NCBI GenBank assembly: GCA_005877695.1
Contig: VBOA01000013.1
Span: 101,750-165,749 of the forward strand
DNA: 64,000 bases
Direction: 5' to 3'
From: Gammaproteobacteria bacterium
GTDB taxonomy: Bacteria; Pseudomonadota; Gammaproteobacteria; Diplorickettsiales; Diplorickettsiaceae
In this document: one piece after another, positions 49,202 through 59,115 of the stretch
Layout of the letters: the number at the start of each line of letters is the position of its first letter
Position numbering within the stretch: position 1 is the stretch's first letter
The notes under the pieces: generated by a model
Databases searched by the model: none
Told to the model about the DNA's origin: nothing
The model's input: only the letters and a program-made list of their open reading frames with translations
Program-made: the position numbers and the translations under genes

Positions 49202-50254
49202 ATGCTTAGTATCCAACACCTGACTGACGCTATCAATTTCTATCATCGCCATAAAGGTCTTATAAAAAAAATAACAGGTTCCAAACATGCTGCGATATTA
49301 GCGACCGAAACCTATTTACAATCTTTGCAACCGGATAGAAATTTAATTTCTAATCAGGATCTATTGACCATTAATCGTTTTTTTTTATTTGATCATCCTG
49401 TACAACCGGGAAAAGCGGCTTATGAAACGTGGCTTTTTATTAATTATCATTATTTTTGTGATTTAAATTTCGCGCAAGTTGACCAGTTAGCGCAATTGCT
49501 GAACTGTTCGGTACCCTTAAAGCATGCAGGATTTGCGACTTGCAGTGAAGCCGGTTATCAAAAATTTCCAGAGAACTTTTCCAAATTGACGCTAGAACAA
49601 TTAGATAATAGAAGTAATGCTGAAAAAATGCGTGAGTTTTTTAACGTGTTAAGCGCCGCTTATCAACACAACAATTTCAGCGAGGATGGCTTTGTTGCTT
49701 TAAGTAAACTCTGTGTGCAGGGGATGTTAAATCAAGACATTATCAATCTTATTCTACAGAATAAACAAGCTAACTTTTTGGCTGAATGTATGATCATGAT
49801 GAAACATAGCGATATTTTAACGCCTAAGAATCAACAGATCTTGATTGATTTTCCTTATCTTCAACGGTTGCTTCGCACGATGCTTTGCTTAGAGAAAATC
49901 GGACTTTTAACACCGGAAAATTTTGCAGAGATTTCAGGAGACAATAATCACGCGTGGTTACTTGCGTTGGAAGAAATGCCTGAAGCGTTAATAACCCCGG
50001 AAATTTGGCAAGGCTTGCTTAATTTATTGAAAAATAGTCATATAAGCGACTTTAAAAATGATATTAAAGAATATGCTGAAATGTTAATGCAGGAGGCTAA
50101 TGTTGAACAAAAGGAAAAAGTTAGTTTAATCAGTGAGGAAGCACAAGCGACCCAAAGTCGCCCTTCGACTTCGCGTTTGTTTTTGATATCTCCAGGCACT
50201 CTCTCAGCAGTAGTCAATGAAGAGGTCGTTGCCACTAGTAACTTAGTTCCTTAA
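49202..50254 (+). CDS. Hypothetical protein with degenerate ILTP.N/LLTPENF-type helical repeats
   Basis: DILTPKNQQILIDFPYLQRLLRTMLCLEKIGLLTPENFAEISG...ALITPEIWQGLL; inserted in opposite orientation in the barrel gene array. Confidence 0.7.
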   Translation: MLSIQHLTDAINFYHRHKGLIKKITGSKHAAILATETYLQSLQPDRNLISNQDLLTINRFFLFDHPVQPGKAAYETWLFINYHYFCDLNFAQVDQLAQLLNCSVPLKHAGFATCSEAGYQKFPENFSKLTLEQLDNRSNAEKMREFFNVLSAAYQHNNFSEDGFVALSKLCVQGMLNQDIINLILQNKQANFLAECMIMMKHSDILTPKNQQILIDFPYLQRLLRTMLCLEKIGLLTPENFAEISGDNNHAWLLALEEMPEALITPEIWQGLLNLLKNSHISDFKNDIKEYAEMLMQEANVEQKEKVSLISEEAQATQSRPSTSRLFLISPGTLSAVVNEEVVATSNLVP

Positions 50255-50263
50255 TGAGGGTGT

Positions 50264-50299
50264 AAAAAACTTAACTAGTTAAGTTTTTTAACTAGTTAA
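50264..50299. terminator. Bidirectional terminator-like palindrome with two TTAACTAGTTAA cores
   Basis: AAAAAACTTAACTAGTTAAGTTTTTT is a perfect 26-nt palindrome, followed by overlapping TTAACTAGTTAA. Confidence 0.65.
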
Positions 50300-50313
50300 G
50301 CTTACATAAGTGT

Positions 50314-50889
50314 TTAGCCAAAATTATAGCCAATACCCACCGCTAAGAAATCGATATTACCAGGACGGCGACTTCCTAGTGTTTGGATGTGAGTTAATGA
50401 GGTATCAACCGTGACATTGGGTGTAATATCGTAACTCATACCCACCGCAACTTCAGGTGCAAACGTGCGTTTGGCGATATCTTCGTTGGGTGCATTTAAT
50501 TGGGTGGTTAGATAAGCTATACCTACTTTTCCGTACATATCAACATTATTGGTGATGGGTAACATAGCTTTTGCAGCAAGATCGATAGCATATTGTTTAT
50601 TAGAAAAAGTAGCGTTATCCTTTTCAGAAGGGAATTTAACATCGGACAGTTTCAGATATCCTACTTCTAAAGCGGCATTGGGCGTAATTTTATAACCTAA
50701 TCCGACACGACCAACGAGGCCATCATTGGCTAAAAAAGGTCCTGCCCCCGATTGTAAATGAGATTTTATATGTGTATCTGCATAACCGACTTGACCGGTT
50801 ACATAGAAGCCTGGAACGGCGGAGTTGGCTACCATTGTGCCTAATATAGATACACTAAACATCGTTGTGGTTAGAATTTTTTTAAGCAT
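50314..50889 (-). CDS. OmpW-like outer-membrane beta-barrel protein (paralogue 4)
   Basis: MLKKILTTTMFSVSILGTMVANSAVPGFYVTGQVGYADTH...PGNIDFLAVGIGYNFG. Confidence 0.9.
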   Translation of the reverse strand: MLKKILTTTMFSVSILGTMVANSAVPGFYVTGQVGYADTHIKSHLQSGAGPFLANDGLVGRVGLGYKITPNAALEVGYLKLSDVKFPSEKDNATFSNKQYAIDLAAKAMLPITNNVDMYGKVGIAYLTTQLNAPNEDIAKRTFAPEVAVGMSYDITPNVTVDTSLTHIQTLGSRRPGNIDFLAVGIGYNFG

Positions 50890-51088
50890 TATTATTATTT
50901 TCTCCAGGAAAAATATTATTATTAGTAATACTATTTAATCGTTAATAGGAATTAATGTCAATTTTCCAACCGTTTATGAAAAACGTAGTAGGAATAAATA
51001 AAATTATAAATATAATGGTCAGAAATTACTTAAATCTATCTAAAAATTTAAGAAGCGAAGCGCCACTTTATTCATGGAGAGATATAGC

Positions 51089-51480
51089 ATGCCTGAAAAA
51101 ATAATAAGAAAACTCAATAATACCGAACAGGATAGTTTTAGCGGTAATGACGATAGGAGTGACACAGATAATAGTACTAATGAGAAGGAAAATAGTTACT
51201 GCACTGCATAAGGGTCTAAGTAAAGCGGAACTACGTTCAACTTTATTAAATGAAATACATCAGTGACGGAGCTCGAGCTGTGGTTTATGATTATGTTAGT
51301 GCTTATGTAAATTTAAAAACTGCCTATAAAAGCCAGGATAAAAACACCGAAGCGGTTGAATACGCGAAACATAGTCAATTCTTAAACGCCAAGGATGAAA
51401 CAAGTTTTTGCTAAACGTTTTGTTAATTATTTTGATCACTATGCGCATTCTTATGTGTCCCTATTTTACAGAAGGAAATA
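51089..51480 (+). pseudogene. Decayed gene of unknown function
   Basis: MPEKIIRKLNNTEQDSFSGNDDRSDTDNS... stop, then KGLSKAELRSTLLNEIHQ, DGARAVVYDYVSAYVNLKTAYKSQDKNTEAVEYAKHSQFLNAKDETSF, FAKRFVNYFDHYAHSYVSLFYRRK in successive frames. Confidence 0.7.
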
Positions 51481-51524
51481 GAGCCGATTGGGTAAAAGGG
51501 CGGCTATCGGCTTAGGATATATGA

Positions 51525-52163
51525 CTAACCAAAATAATAAGAGACACCGAGTGAATAAAAATCACTGCTTGGCGCATGATTACTGCCACCAATTTTTTGA
51601 ATGCGATTCCAAGAAAATTCGACAGGAACATTCGGTTTTAATGCATAACTAATTCCTACACCAAACGTCGGCTCTAAAGTTTTGGAGTAACTATTAATAC
51701 TGCCGTTATACGGAGCAATGACGATTAATCCGCCTTGTGAGTTAGGGCGTAAGTAAGCTAGACCTAATTTGGCATAAAGATTTAATTTTGAATTAACCGG
51801 AAGTATTCCTTTTGCGGTTAAGTCAAAGGCACTGACTTTGCTTGAGGCACTGGCAATGTAATTGTTACCAACGGCCGAGCTACTCGCATTATTAAAATGA
51901 CGATAACCGAATTCTATTGCCCAATGTTGATCAAACTGATAACCAAAACTAAGACGATACGTTAAAAGCATGTTATTTAGACCGGGTAACAACACCGGTG
52001 AGTTGCCATTGTTGACAGTGACCAAATCCGTCGTATTGATATGAGTATTGTCATAGCCGAGTTGTGCGCCAGCATAAAAACCTGGCATCTCCGCTTGCAC
52101 ATTTTGCGTGATAGCGAGAACAGTGCTAGCGAGCAATAAGGTGCTTGTACTTTTTTTTAGCAT
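51525..52163 (-). CDS. OmpW-like outer-membrane beta-barrel protein (paralogue 5)
   Basis: MLKKSTSTLLLASTVLAITQNVQAEMPGFYAGAQLGYDNTH...FYSLGVSYYFG. Confidence 0.88.
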   Translation of the reverse strand: MLKKSTSTLLLASTVLAITQNVQAEMPGFYAGAQLGYDNTHINTTDLVTVNNGNSPVLLPGLNNMLLTYRLSFGYQFDQHWAIEFGYRHFNNASSSAVGNNYIASASSKVSAFDLTAKGILPVNSKLNLYAKLGLAYLRPNSQGGLIVIAPYNGSINSYSKTLEPTFGVGISYALKPNVPVEFSWNRIQKIGGSNHAPSSDFYSLGVSYYFG

Positions 52164-52282
52164 AATGCTTCCTAATAGTTAAAAAAATATTGTATCAAAA
52201 ATTAATGCTAGCGAAATGACTAGGCATCTACTCAGCCTGCCAACGTCGACATCATGAGTTATAACCAGAACGCAGCACTATG

Positions 52283-52882
52283 TTAACCAAAATAATAGGC
52301 TAAACCTATCGAATAAAAATCAGTACTGGGTATGTTGTTACCGCCACCGACACTTTGGATGCGTGTCCAAGCTAAATCAATGGGTACAAAAGGAGTGATG
52401 TCATAACTTAGTCCGAGACCAAAACTGGGATTCCAACTATCCGAATAGCCTAAATAATTATGACCATTCACTACCGCAGACCCATTGGCTTTGAGATAAG
52501 CCAAACCGAGCTTGGCATAGAGATTGACATTACTGGAAATAGGCAACATGGGTTTCGCCATGAAATCGATAGCTTTTTGACTTAAAGAAACATTGGCGCC
52601 GGGTACACCGCCGACACCGGAAAAATCAACATCCGAAAACCGAGTATAACCGATTTCAAAGGCAACGTTTTGATTAAATTGATAACCACCGGCAATACGG
52701 CCAGTAAAAGCCATTTTACTATTAATAGAAAGAGCGGCGGCATTGCTCGCTTCTTGATGAGTATCGGCTGTGCCGAGTTGGCCTAAGATGTAAAATCCAG
52801 GAATGGAAGCAATGGCTAATAAAGGCATGCAAGCTGAAAGCAGAAAAACTAGCTTAGTCCCGATTTTTTTCAACATGAACAA
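52283..52882 (-). CDS. OmpW-like outer-membrane beta-barrel protein (paralogue 6)
   Basis: IASIPGFYILGQLGTADTHQEASN...FYSIGLAYYFG. Confidence 0.88.
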   Translation of the reverse strand: MFMLKKIGTKLVFLLSACMPLLAIASIPGFYILGQLGTADTHQEASNAAALSINSKMAFTGRIAGGYQFNQNVAFEIGYTRFSDVDFSGVGGVPGANVSLSQKAIDFMAKPMLPISSNVNLYAKLGLAYLKANGSAVVNGHNYLGYSDSWNPSFGLGLSYDITPFVPIDLAWTRIQSVGGGNNIPSTDFYSIGLAYYFG

Positions 52883-52894
52883 CGCTCCTTGTGA

Positions 52895-53788
52895 ATGAAG
52901 ATATCCTATTATACGATAAGCGGCATGAACAACCTACCGCGCTGGCGAGCTTATTTTGAATTATTGCGTTTACATCAACCGATAGGAATTTTTTTATTGC
53001 TCTGGCCGGTTTTATGGGCTTTATGGATTGCCGGTGCGGGTGCTGTTGATTTTAAAATGCTTATTTTATTTATCATCGGTGTGCTGCTTACCCGTTCACT
53101 GGGTTGTGTAATGAATGATATTGCCGATAGAAATCTGGATGGTTTTGTAACCAGAACCTGCCATCGACCCTTAGTGACAGGCGCTGTGAGCTTGCAAGAA
53201 GCCGTGCTCTTATTAATTGTGTTATCAGCATTAGCCTTGCTAGTGGTTTATCAATTAAATCGTTTAACCATTGAACTGGCGCTTATTGCGGCAGGCATGA
53301 TCGCACTTTATCCCTTTACCAAACGGTATATGGCTTGGCCGCAATTATTTTTAGGGTTCGTATTTGGCGCATGGTCGATCTTAATGGCTTTTTCAGCAGA
53401 AACGGGGAAAATCCCGGGGATTGCCTGGTTGTTGTTTCTAGCGGCTTATGGTTGGTGTGTGGCCTATGATACCATTTATGCCATGGTGGATAGAGAAGAC
53501 GATAGACAGGTGGGGATTAAATCCAGTGCCATTGCTTTAGGTCGTCACGATATAGTATTTATTGCTACGTTAGAATTCGTTTTTGTTTTGCTATTAGGTA
53601 TCATCGGCCGCTGTTTAAAGGTGCATCCCATTTATTATGGGATGTTAAGTTTGATTGCGGGATTATTCATTTATCAACACCATCTCATTAAAAATCGAAA
53701 TCCTAAAGCGTGTTTTCAAGCTTTTTTGAATAATGCCTGGATTGGTGGTTTGGTTTTTTTAGGATTTTTCTTTGGTATACCGAGTTGA
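52895..53788 (+). CDS. ubiA: 4-hydroxybenzoate octaprenyltransferase; start probably ATG 52925
   Basis: YFELLRLHQPIGIFLLLWPVLWALWIA, GCVMNDIADRNLDGFVTRTCHRPL, YDTIYAMVDREDD. Confidence 0.95.
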   Translation: MKISYYTISGMNNLPRWRAYFELLRLHQPIGIFLLLWPVLWALWIAGAGAVDFKMLILFIIGVLLTRSLGCVMNDIADRNLDGFVTRTCHRPLVTGAVSLQEAVLLLIVLSALALLVVYQLNRLTIELALIAAGMIALYPFTKRYMAWPQLFLGFVFGAWSILMAFSAETGKIPGIAWLLFLAAYGWCVAYDTIYAMVDREDDRQVGIKSSAIALGRHDIVFIATLEFVFVLLLGIIGRCLKVHPIYYGMLSLIAGLFIYQHHLIKNRNPKACFQAFLNNAWIGGLVFLGFFFGIPS

Positions 53789-53797
53789 CTTAGTTAA

Positions 53798-54578
<781 letters not shown>

Positions 54579-54667
54579 GCTCGATTTAAGCGAAACGACG
54601 GTTGTTTTTTCGACCATCAGACCGCATAATATGCGTCTTTTAGAATTGCTTACACAAGAGGGCCATC

Positions 54668-54844
54668 ATGGCAGTCCAAAAATCACGTAAATCTCGCTCA
54701 AAACGCAACATGCGCCGTGCACATGATGCACTCACCTTACCGGCTACTTCCATTGATGCAACCAGTGGAGAAACCCATATACGCCATCACATCACTAAAG
54801 ATGGCTATTATCGTGGCAAAAAGGTACTTAAAGTTAAGGAATAA
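54668..54844 (+). CDS. rpmF: 50S ribosomal protein L32
   Basis: [58 protein letters not shown]; missing from supplied ORF track (58 aa). Confidence 0.97.
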   Translation: MAVQKSRKSRSKRNMRRAHDALTLPATSIDATSGETHIRHHITKDGYYRGKKVLKVKE

Positions 54845-54853
54845 TCCCTTTAA

Positions 54854-55891
54854 ATGTTTCGATATACTCTGGCCATTGATGCGATGGGTGGGGATTATGG
54901 TCCCTCCGTCGTCGTACCTGCTGTACTCTTAGCTCTGCAAGAAGAGCCTGAGCTACGTATTATTCTTGTCGGTGACATGGATGGTATGCAGCGGCAGTTG
55001 AAACTGGCAAAAACCCAACCTGCCTCCGGTCAATTGACACTCCATGCAGCGACTCAGGTCGTATCGATGGATGAGCCGCCCGCTTTAGCGCTGCGGAATA
55101 AAAAAGACTCTTCGATGCGCGTCGCCATTAATTTAGTCAAAGAAGGCGAGGCGCAAGCCTGTGTGAGTGCCGGCAATACCGGCGCATTGATGGCGACTGC
55201 TCGTTTTGTCTTGAAAACGATACCGGGTATCGATAGACCCGCTATTAGTGCCATGCTTCCGACCATGAAAGAACAAACCAAAGTACGCGTTTTAGACTTG
55301 GGTGCGAATGTCGATACCGGTGTAGAGCATCTACTGCAATTTGCGGTAATGGGTTCGATACTAAGCTCCGAAATCGACAATATTCCCAGTCCGCGAGTGG
55401 CTTTGTTGAATATTGGTGCGGAGGAAATTAAAGGCAATGAACAGGTAAAAAAGGCGGCCGAATTATTGAAAAATGCGCATATCAATTATATCGGTTACAT
55501 TGAAGGTGATGAGATTTATCAAGGCTTGGCCGACGTCATTGTCTGTGATGGTTTTGTCGGCAATGTCGCTTTAAAAGTGACTGAAGGTGTTGCTAAATTA
55601 ATGGGTCATTACATTAAATTAGCGTTTAATCGAAATTGGTTTTCGCGTCTTTCCGGTTTGATGGCGCTACATGTACTAAAAGGATTGCGTAAACAATTTG
55701 ATCCGGCGCATTATAATGGTGCAAGCTTTGTAGGTTTGCGCGGCATAGTAATTAAAAGCCATGGCAGTGCGAACGTATTGGCTTTTAAAAATGCTATTAA
55801 TGAGGCCATCTTGGAAGTCCAAAAAAATATCCCTGAACGGATACGCGAACAAGTGACCGGTTTATTGAAGGAATCTGAACAATCTTTATGA
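54854..55891 (+). CDS. plsX: Phosphate acyltransferase PlsX
   Basis: LAIDAMGGDYGPSVVVPAVLLAL, ACVSAGNTGALMA. Confidence 0.97.
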   Translation: MFRYTLAIDAMGGDYGPSVVVPAVLLALQEEPELRIILVGDMDGMQRQLKLAKTQPASGQLTLHAATQVVSMDEPPALALRNKKDSSMRVAINLVKEGEAQACVSAGNTGALMATARFVLKTIPGIDRPAISAMLPTMKEQTKVRVLDLGANVDTGVEHLLQFAVMGSILSSEIDNIPSPRVALLNIGAEEIKGNEQVKKAAELLKNAHINYIGYIEGDEIYQGLADVIVCDGFVGNVALKVTEGVAKLMGHYIKLAFNRNWFSRLSGLMALHVLKGLRKQFDPAHYNGASFVGLRGIVIKSHGSANVLAFKNAINEAILEVQKNIPERIREQVTGLLKESEQSL

Positions 55892-56838
55892 AATATTCAC
55901 GTATTGCAGGCACTGGTAGTTATGTACCGGAAAAAATATTAACGAATGCCGAACTTGAAAAGCGAGTAGCCACCACGGATGCCTGGATAGTTGAACGTAC
56001 CGGCATACGCGAACGGCATATTATTGGCCCTAACGATAGCACCGCAAGCATGGCAACCGCTGCGGCCAAAAAAGCGCTTGACGCGGCTCAGCTCTCGGCT
56101 AAAGAGATACAATTAATTATTGTCGCGACCAGCACACCGGATAAATTTTTTCCTAGCACTGCTTGCTTAGTACAAGCCGCATTGGGTGAAGACGGCTGTC
56201 CTGCTTTTGATATCGTAGCCGCTTGCGCCGGTTTTAATTATGCATTGAGTATTGCCGATCAATTTATTCGTAATGGTGTTGTGCAAACGGCATTGGTTGT
56301 CGGCAGTGAAAGCATGTCGAATATTATTAATTGGGAAGATCGATCGACTTGTATTTTATTTGGTGATGGTGCCGGTGCGGTGATACTTCAAGCCGCGACA
56401 GAACCGGGTATTATTTCTTCACATCTTCATGCTGCAGGTTCCTATAAAGATTTATTGTCACTGGGTACCGGCTTAAAAAAAGGAGATGTGCCGCATCTTA
56501 AAATGCAAGGCAGTGAGGTCTTTAAAATTGCAGTGAATAAATTAAGTGCTGTCTTAGAGGAAACCTTAGCTGCAAATCAAATTAATAAAAAAGATATTGA
56601 TTGGTTAATACCTCATCAAGCTAATTTAAGAATTATTAAAGCTATGGCGAATAAACTTAAAATGACTATGCAACAAGTTGTGATTACTTTAGATCAACAT
56701 GGCAATACATCGGCGGCTTCTATTCCATTAGCATTAGATGTCGCAGTGCGCGACGGTCGTATTCAACGTGGGCAATTATTGTTAATGGAAAGTTTTGGTG
56801 CAGGGTTGGCATGGGGGTCTGCTTTAGTACGCTACTAA
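55888..56838 (+). CDS. fabH: Beta-ketoacyl-ACP synthase III
   Basis: SRIAGTGSYVPEKILTNAELEKRVATTDAWIVERTGIRERHI, DIVAACAGFNYAL. Confidence 0.97.
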   Translation: MKYSRIAGTGSYVPEKILTNAELEKRVATTDAWIVERTGIRERHIIGPNDSTASMATAAAKKALDAAQLSAKEIQLIIVATSTPDKFFPSTACLVQAALGEDGCPAFDIVAACAGFNYALSIADQFIRNGVVQTALVVGSESMSNIINWEDRSTCILFGDGAGAVILQAATEPGIISSHLHAAGSYKDLLSLGTGLKKGDVPHLKMQGSEVFKIAVNKLSAVLEETLAANQINKKDIDWLIPHQANLRIIKAMANKLKMTMQQVVITLDQHGNTSAASIPLALDVAVRDGRIQRGQLLLMESFGAGLAWGSALVRY

Positions 56839-56840
56839 AT

Positions 56841-56965
56841 TAAAATCCTCGTCTTTTGTTTGATTTTGTTGTTGAAGAAACTTTTCCAATGCTCACGTAC
56901 TACTCAGTACGCTCCGCTTCGTAAAAGTTTCTTCGCTTAGAACTCAAACAAAAGACTTGATTTTA
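56841..56965. repeat. Long imperfect hairpin (~125 nt) between fabH and fabD
   Basis: TAAAATCCTCGTCTTTTGTTTGATTTTGTTGTTGAAGAAACTTTT ... AAAAGTTTCTTCGCTTAGAACTCAAACAAAAGACTTGATTTTA, inner stem GTACTACTCAGTAC. Confidence 0.8.
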
Positions 56966-56998
56966 TAATACTTAATTTCAATATTTAAATGAGCCATT

Positions 56999-57928
56999 AT
57001 GAATAAAAAAATTGCATTTGTTTTTCCAGGCCAAGGTTCGCAAGCTTTGGGCATGTTAGCGGCGTTTGCTAAACGCTACCCTGTCATTCGCGAAACCTTT
57101 ATGCAGGCTTCACGCGTTCTAAGACTTGATCTTTGGGAACTATGTCAAGAAGGTCCAGAAGCCGTACTTAATCAAACAGAAAATACTCAACCAGCGTTAT
57201 TAACCGCCAGTGTCGCTTTATGGCGGGTTTGGAAACAACAACAGGGTTTTGAACCTACGTTTATGGCAGGCCATAGTTTAGGTGAATATTCTGCTTTAGT
57301 ATGTGCGGGATCACTGGATTTTGTGACTGCCGTTGATTTGGTTGCTAAACGCGGACGCTTTATGCAATCGGCTGTTCCACTCGGCAGGGGAGCGATGGCG
57401 GCCATAGTGGGTCTCGATCCTGATGAAATACAGGCATTATGTGTAGCAGCGGCTGAAGGTCAAGTGTTATCACCCGCTAATTATAATTCCATTGGTCAAA
57501 CCGTCGTAGCGGGGGATGCGGCTGCAGTGCAACGCTTACTCAATCTGGCTAAACCGGCAGGCGCTAAGCTAGCGAAACTTATTCCCGTTAGTGTTCCATC
57601 ACATTGTGCTTTAATGAAGCCAGCTGCGAAACAACTCGCACGGGTATTGGAAGACATTACCATCGATGTACCGAATATTCCTGTTATCAATAATGTCGAT
57701 GCCGCCATTGAACATGATCCAAGCCTGATAAAAAAAGCACTTATTGATCAATTGACGAGTCCAGTGCGTTGGGTAGAAATAATACAACAATTTGAGAAGC
57801 GTGATATTGAAGAAATAATAGAATGCGGTCCAGGTAAAGTATTAGCGGGTTTGAATAGACGTATTGTATCGATACCCACCATTCCGCTCTACGATCCTGA
57901 AGTATTACAAGATGCCTTAATGGGTTAA
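56999..57928 (+). CDS. fabD: Malonyl-CoA-ACP transacylase
   Basis: IAFVFPGQGSQALGML, GHSLGEYSALVCAG. Confidence 0.96.
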   Translation: MNKKIAFVFPGQGSQALGMLAAFAKRYPVIRETFMQASRVLRLDLWELCQEGPEAVLNQTENTQPALLTASVALWRVWKQQQGFEPTFMAGHSLGEYSALVCAGSLDFVTAVDLVAKRGRFMQSAVPLGRGAMAAIVGLDPDEIQALCVAAAEGQVLSPANYNSIGQTVVAGDAAAVQRLLNLAKPAGAKLAKLIPVSVPSHCALMKPAAKQLARVLEDITIDVPNIPVINNVDAAIEHDPSLIKKALIDQLTSPVRWVEIIQQFEKRDIEEIIECGPGKVLAGLNRRIVSIPTIPLYDPEVLQDALMG

Positions 57929-57938
57929 GGATAGATTT

Positions 57939-58669
57939 ATGTTGTTATTAAAAGATAAAGTGGCACTGGTAACGGGTGCAAGTCGTGGTATTGGTGCAGC
58001 CATTGCTATGGCATTGGCGCAACAAGGTGCGTTAATTGCAGGAACCGCTACGACTGCAGCCGGTGCCGAAGAAATTTCTCGCACACTTGAACAGCAAAAT
58101 TTAAAAGGTAAAGGTTTTGTATTGGATTTAAAAGATGAGTTATCCATTAAACATTTAATGAATGAATTACAACCATTTGGATTACCCCATATATTGGTGA
58201 ATAATGCCGGCATTACGCGGGATAATTTATTATTGCGTATGAAAGCATTCGAATGGGATGAAGTAATCAATACTAATTTAACGGGTGTTTTTAATGTTTA
58301 AAGCCGATGCTTAAAGCACAATCTGGACGTATTATTAATATTGCTTCTATAGTAGGGTGTACCGGAAATCCTGGCCAAGCTAATTATGCGGCGGCCAAAG
58401 CCGGTTTAATTGGCTTTACTAAAGCATTGGCACAAGAAGTGGCAACGCGGAATATTACGGCGAATGTGGTGGCGCCAGGGTTTATTGCAACCGATATGAC
58501 CGGTCAATTAAATGAAAATCAACGTACTTTGTTATTGGAAAAGATTCCAGTCAAACGTTTGGGTACTGTGCAAGATATTGCTCATGCCTGTGTCTATTTA
58601 GCTTCTGATTGGGCTAATTATGTGACCGGTAATACTTTACATGTCAATGGCGGAATGTATATGAATTGA
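57939..58669 (+). pseudogene. fabG: 3-oxoacyl-ACP reductase split into two ORFs by an apparent internal deletion/frameshift
   Basis: ORF 57939-58301 (VALVTGASRGIGAAIAMALAQQG...NTNLTGVFNV*) and ORF 58307-58669 (MLKAQSGRIINIASIVGCTGNPGQANYAAAKAGLIGFTKAL...LHVNGGMYMN) in different frames. Confidence 0.85.
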
Positions 58670-58685
58670 TCAGAATAGATTTGCA

Positions 58686-58720
58686 AAGTAAGTTTATTTT
58701 TTATTTACCGTTAAACTTAC
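58686..58720. terminator. Putative terminator/hairpin between fabG and acpP
   Basis: GTAAGTTTA-N-TAAACTTAC inverted repeat. Confidence 0.5.
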
Positions 58721-58809
58721 TATTAATTTAATTAAAGTGGCTTGCGTTCATTCAGGAATTGAATAAACTAAGCAACAGGTTTTATTTATACTAAAAGGGG
58801 AGATTCTCA

Positions 58810-59076
58810 GTGAGTACAATTGAAGAGCGTGTCAAAAAGGTAGTGATCGATCAACTTGAAATAAATGAAGGAGAAGCCACTATGGAAGCTTCTTTTGTTG
58901 ATGATTTGGGTGCTGATTCTTTGGATACAGTGGAATTAGTCATGGCTTTAGAGGAAGAGTTTGATACCGAAATCCCTGATGAAGAAGCTGAAAAAATTCG
59001 TACTATTCAGCAAGCCGTTGACTATATTAAACAACACCAAGCTGAAACTGAAGATTCAGAAGAAACTGAAGAATAA
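58810..59076 (+). CDS. acpP: Acyl carrier protein
   Basis: [17 protein letters not shown]...[35 protein letters not shown]. Confidence 0.97.
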   Translation: MSTIEERVKKVVIDQLEINEGEATMEASFVDDLGADSLDTVELVMALEEEFDTEIPDEEAEKIRTIQQAVDYIKQHQAETEDSEETEE

Positions 59077-59115
59077 AATTCCTTCTAGAATAGGCGGCGA
59101 ATCAAAGCAACGCGA

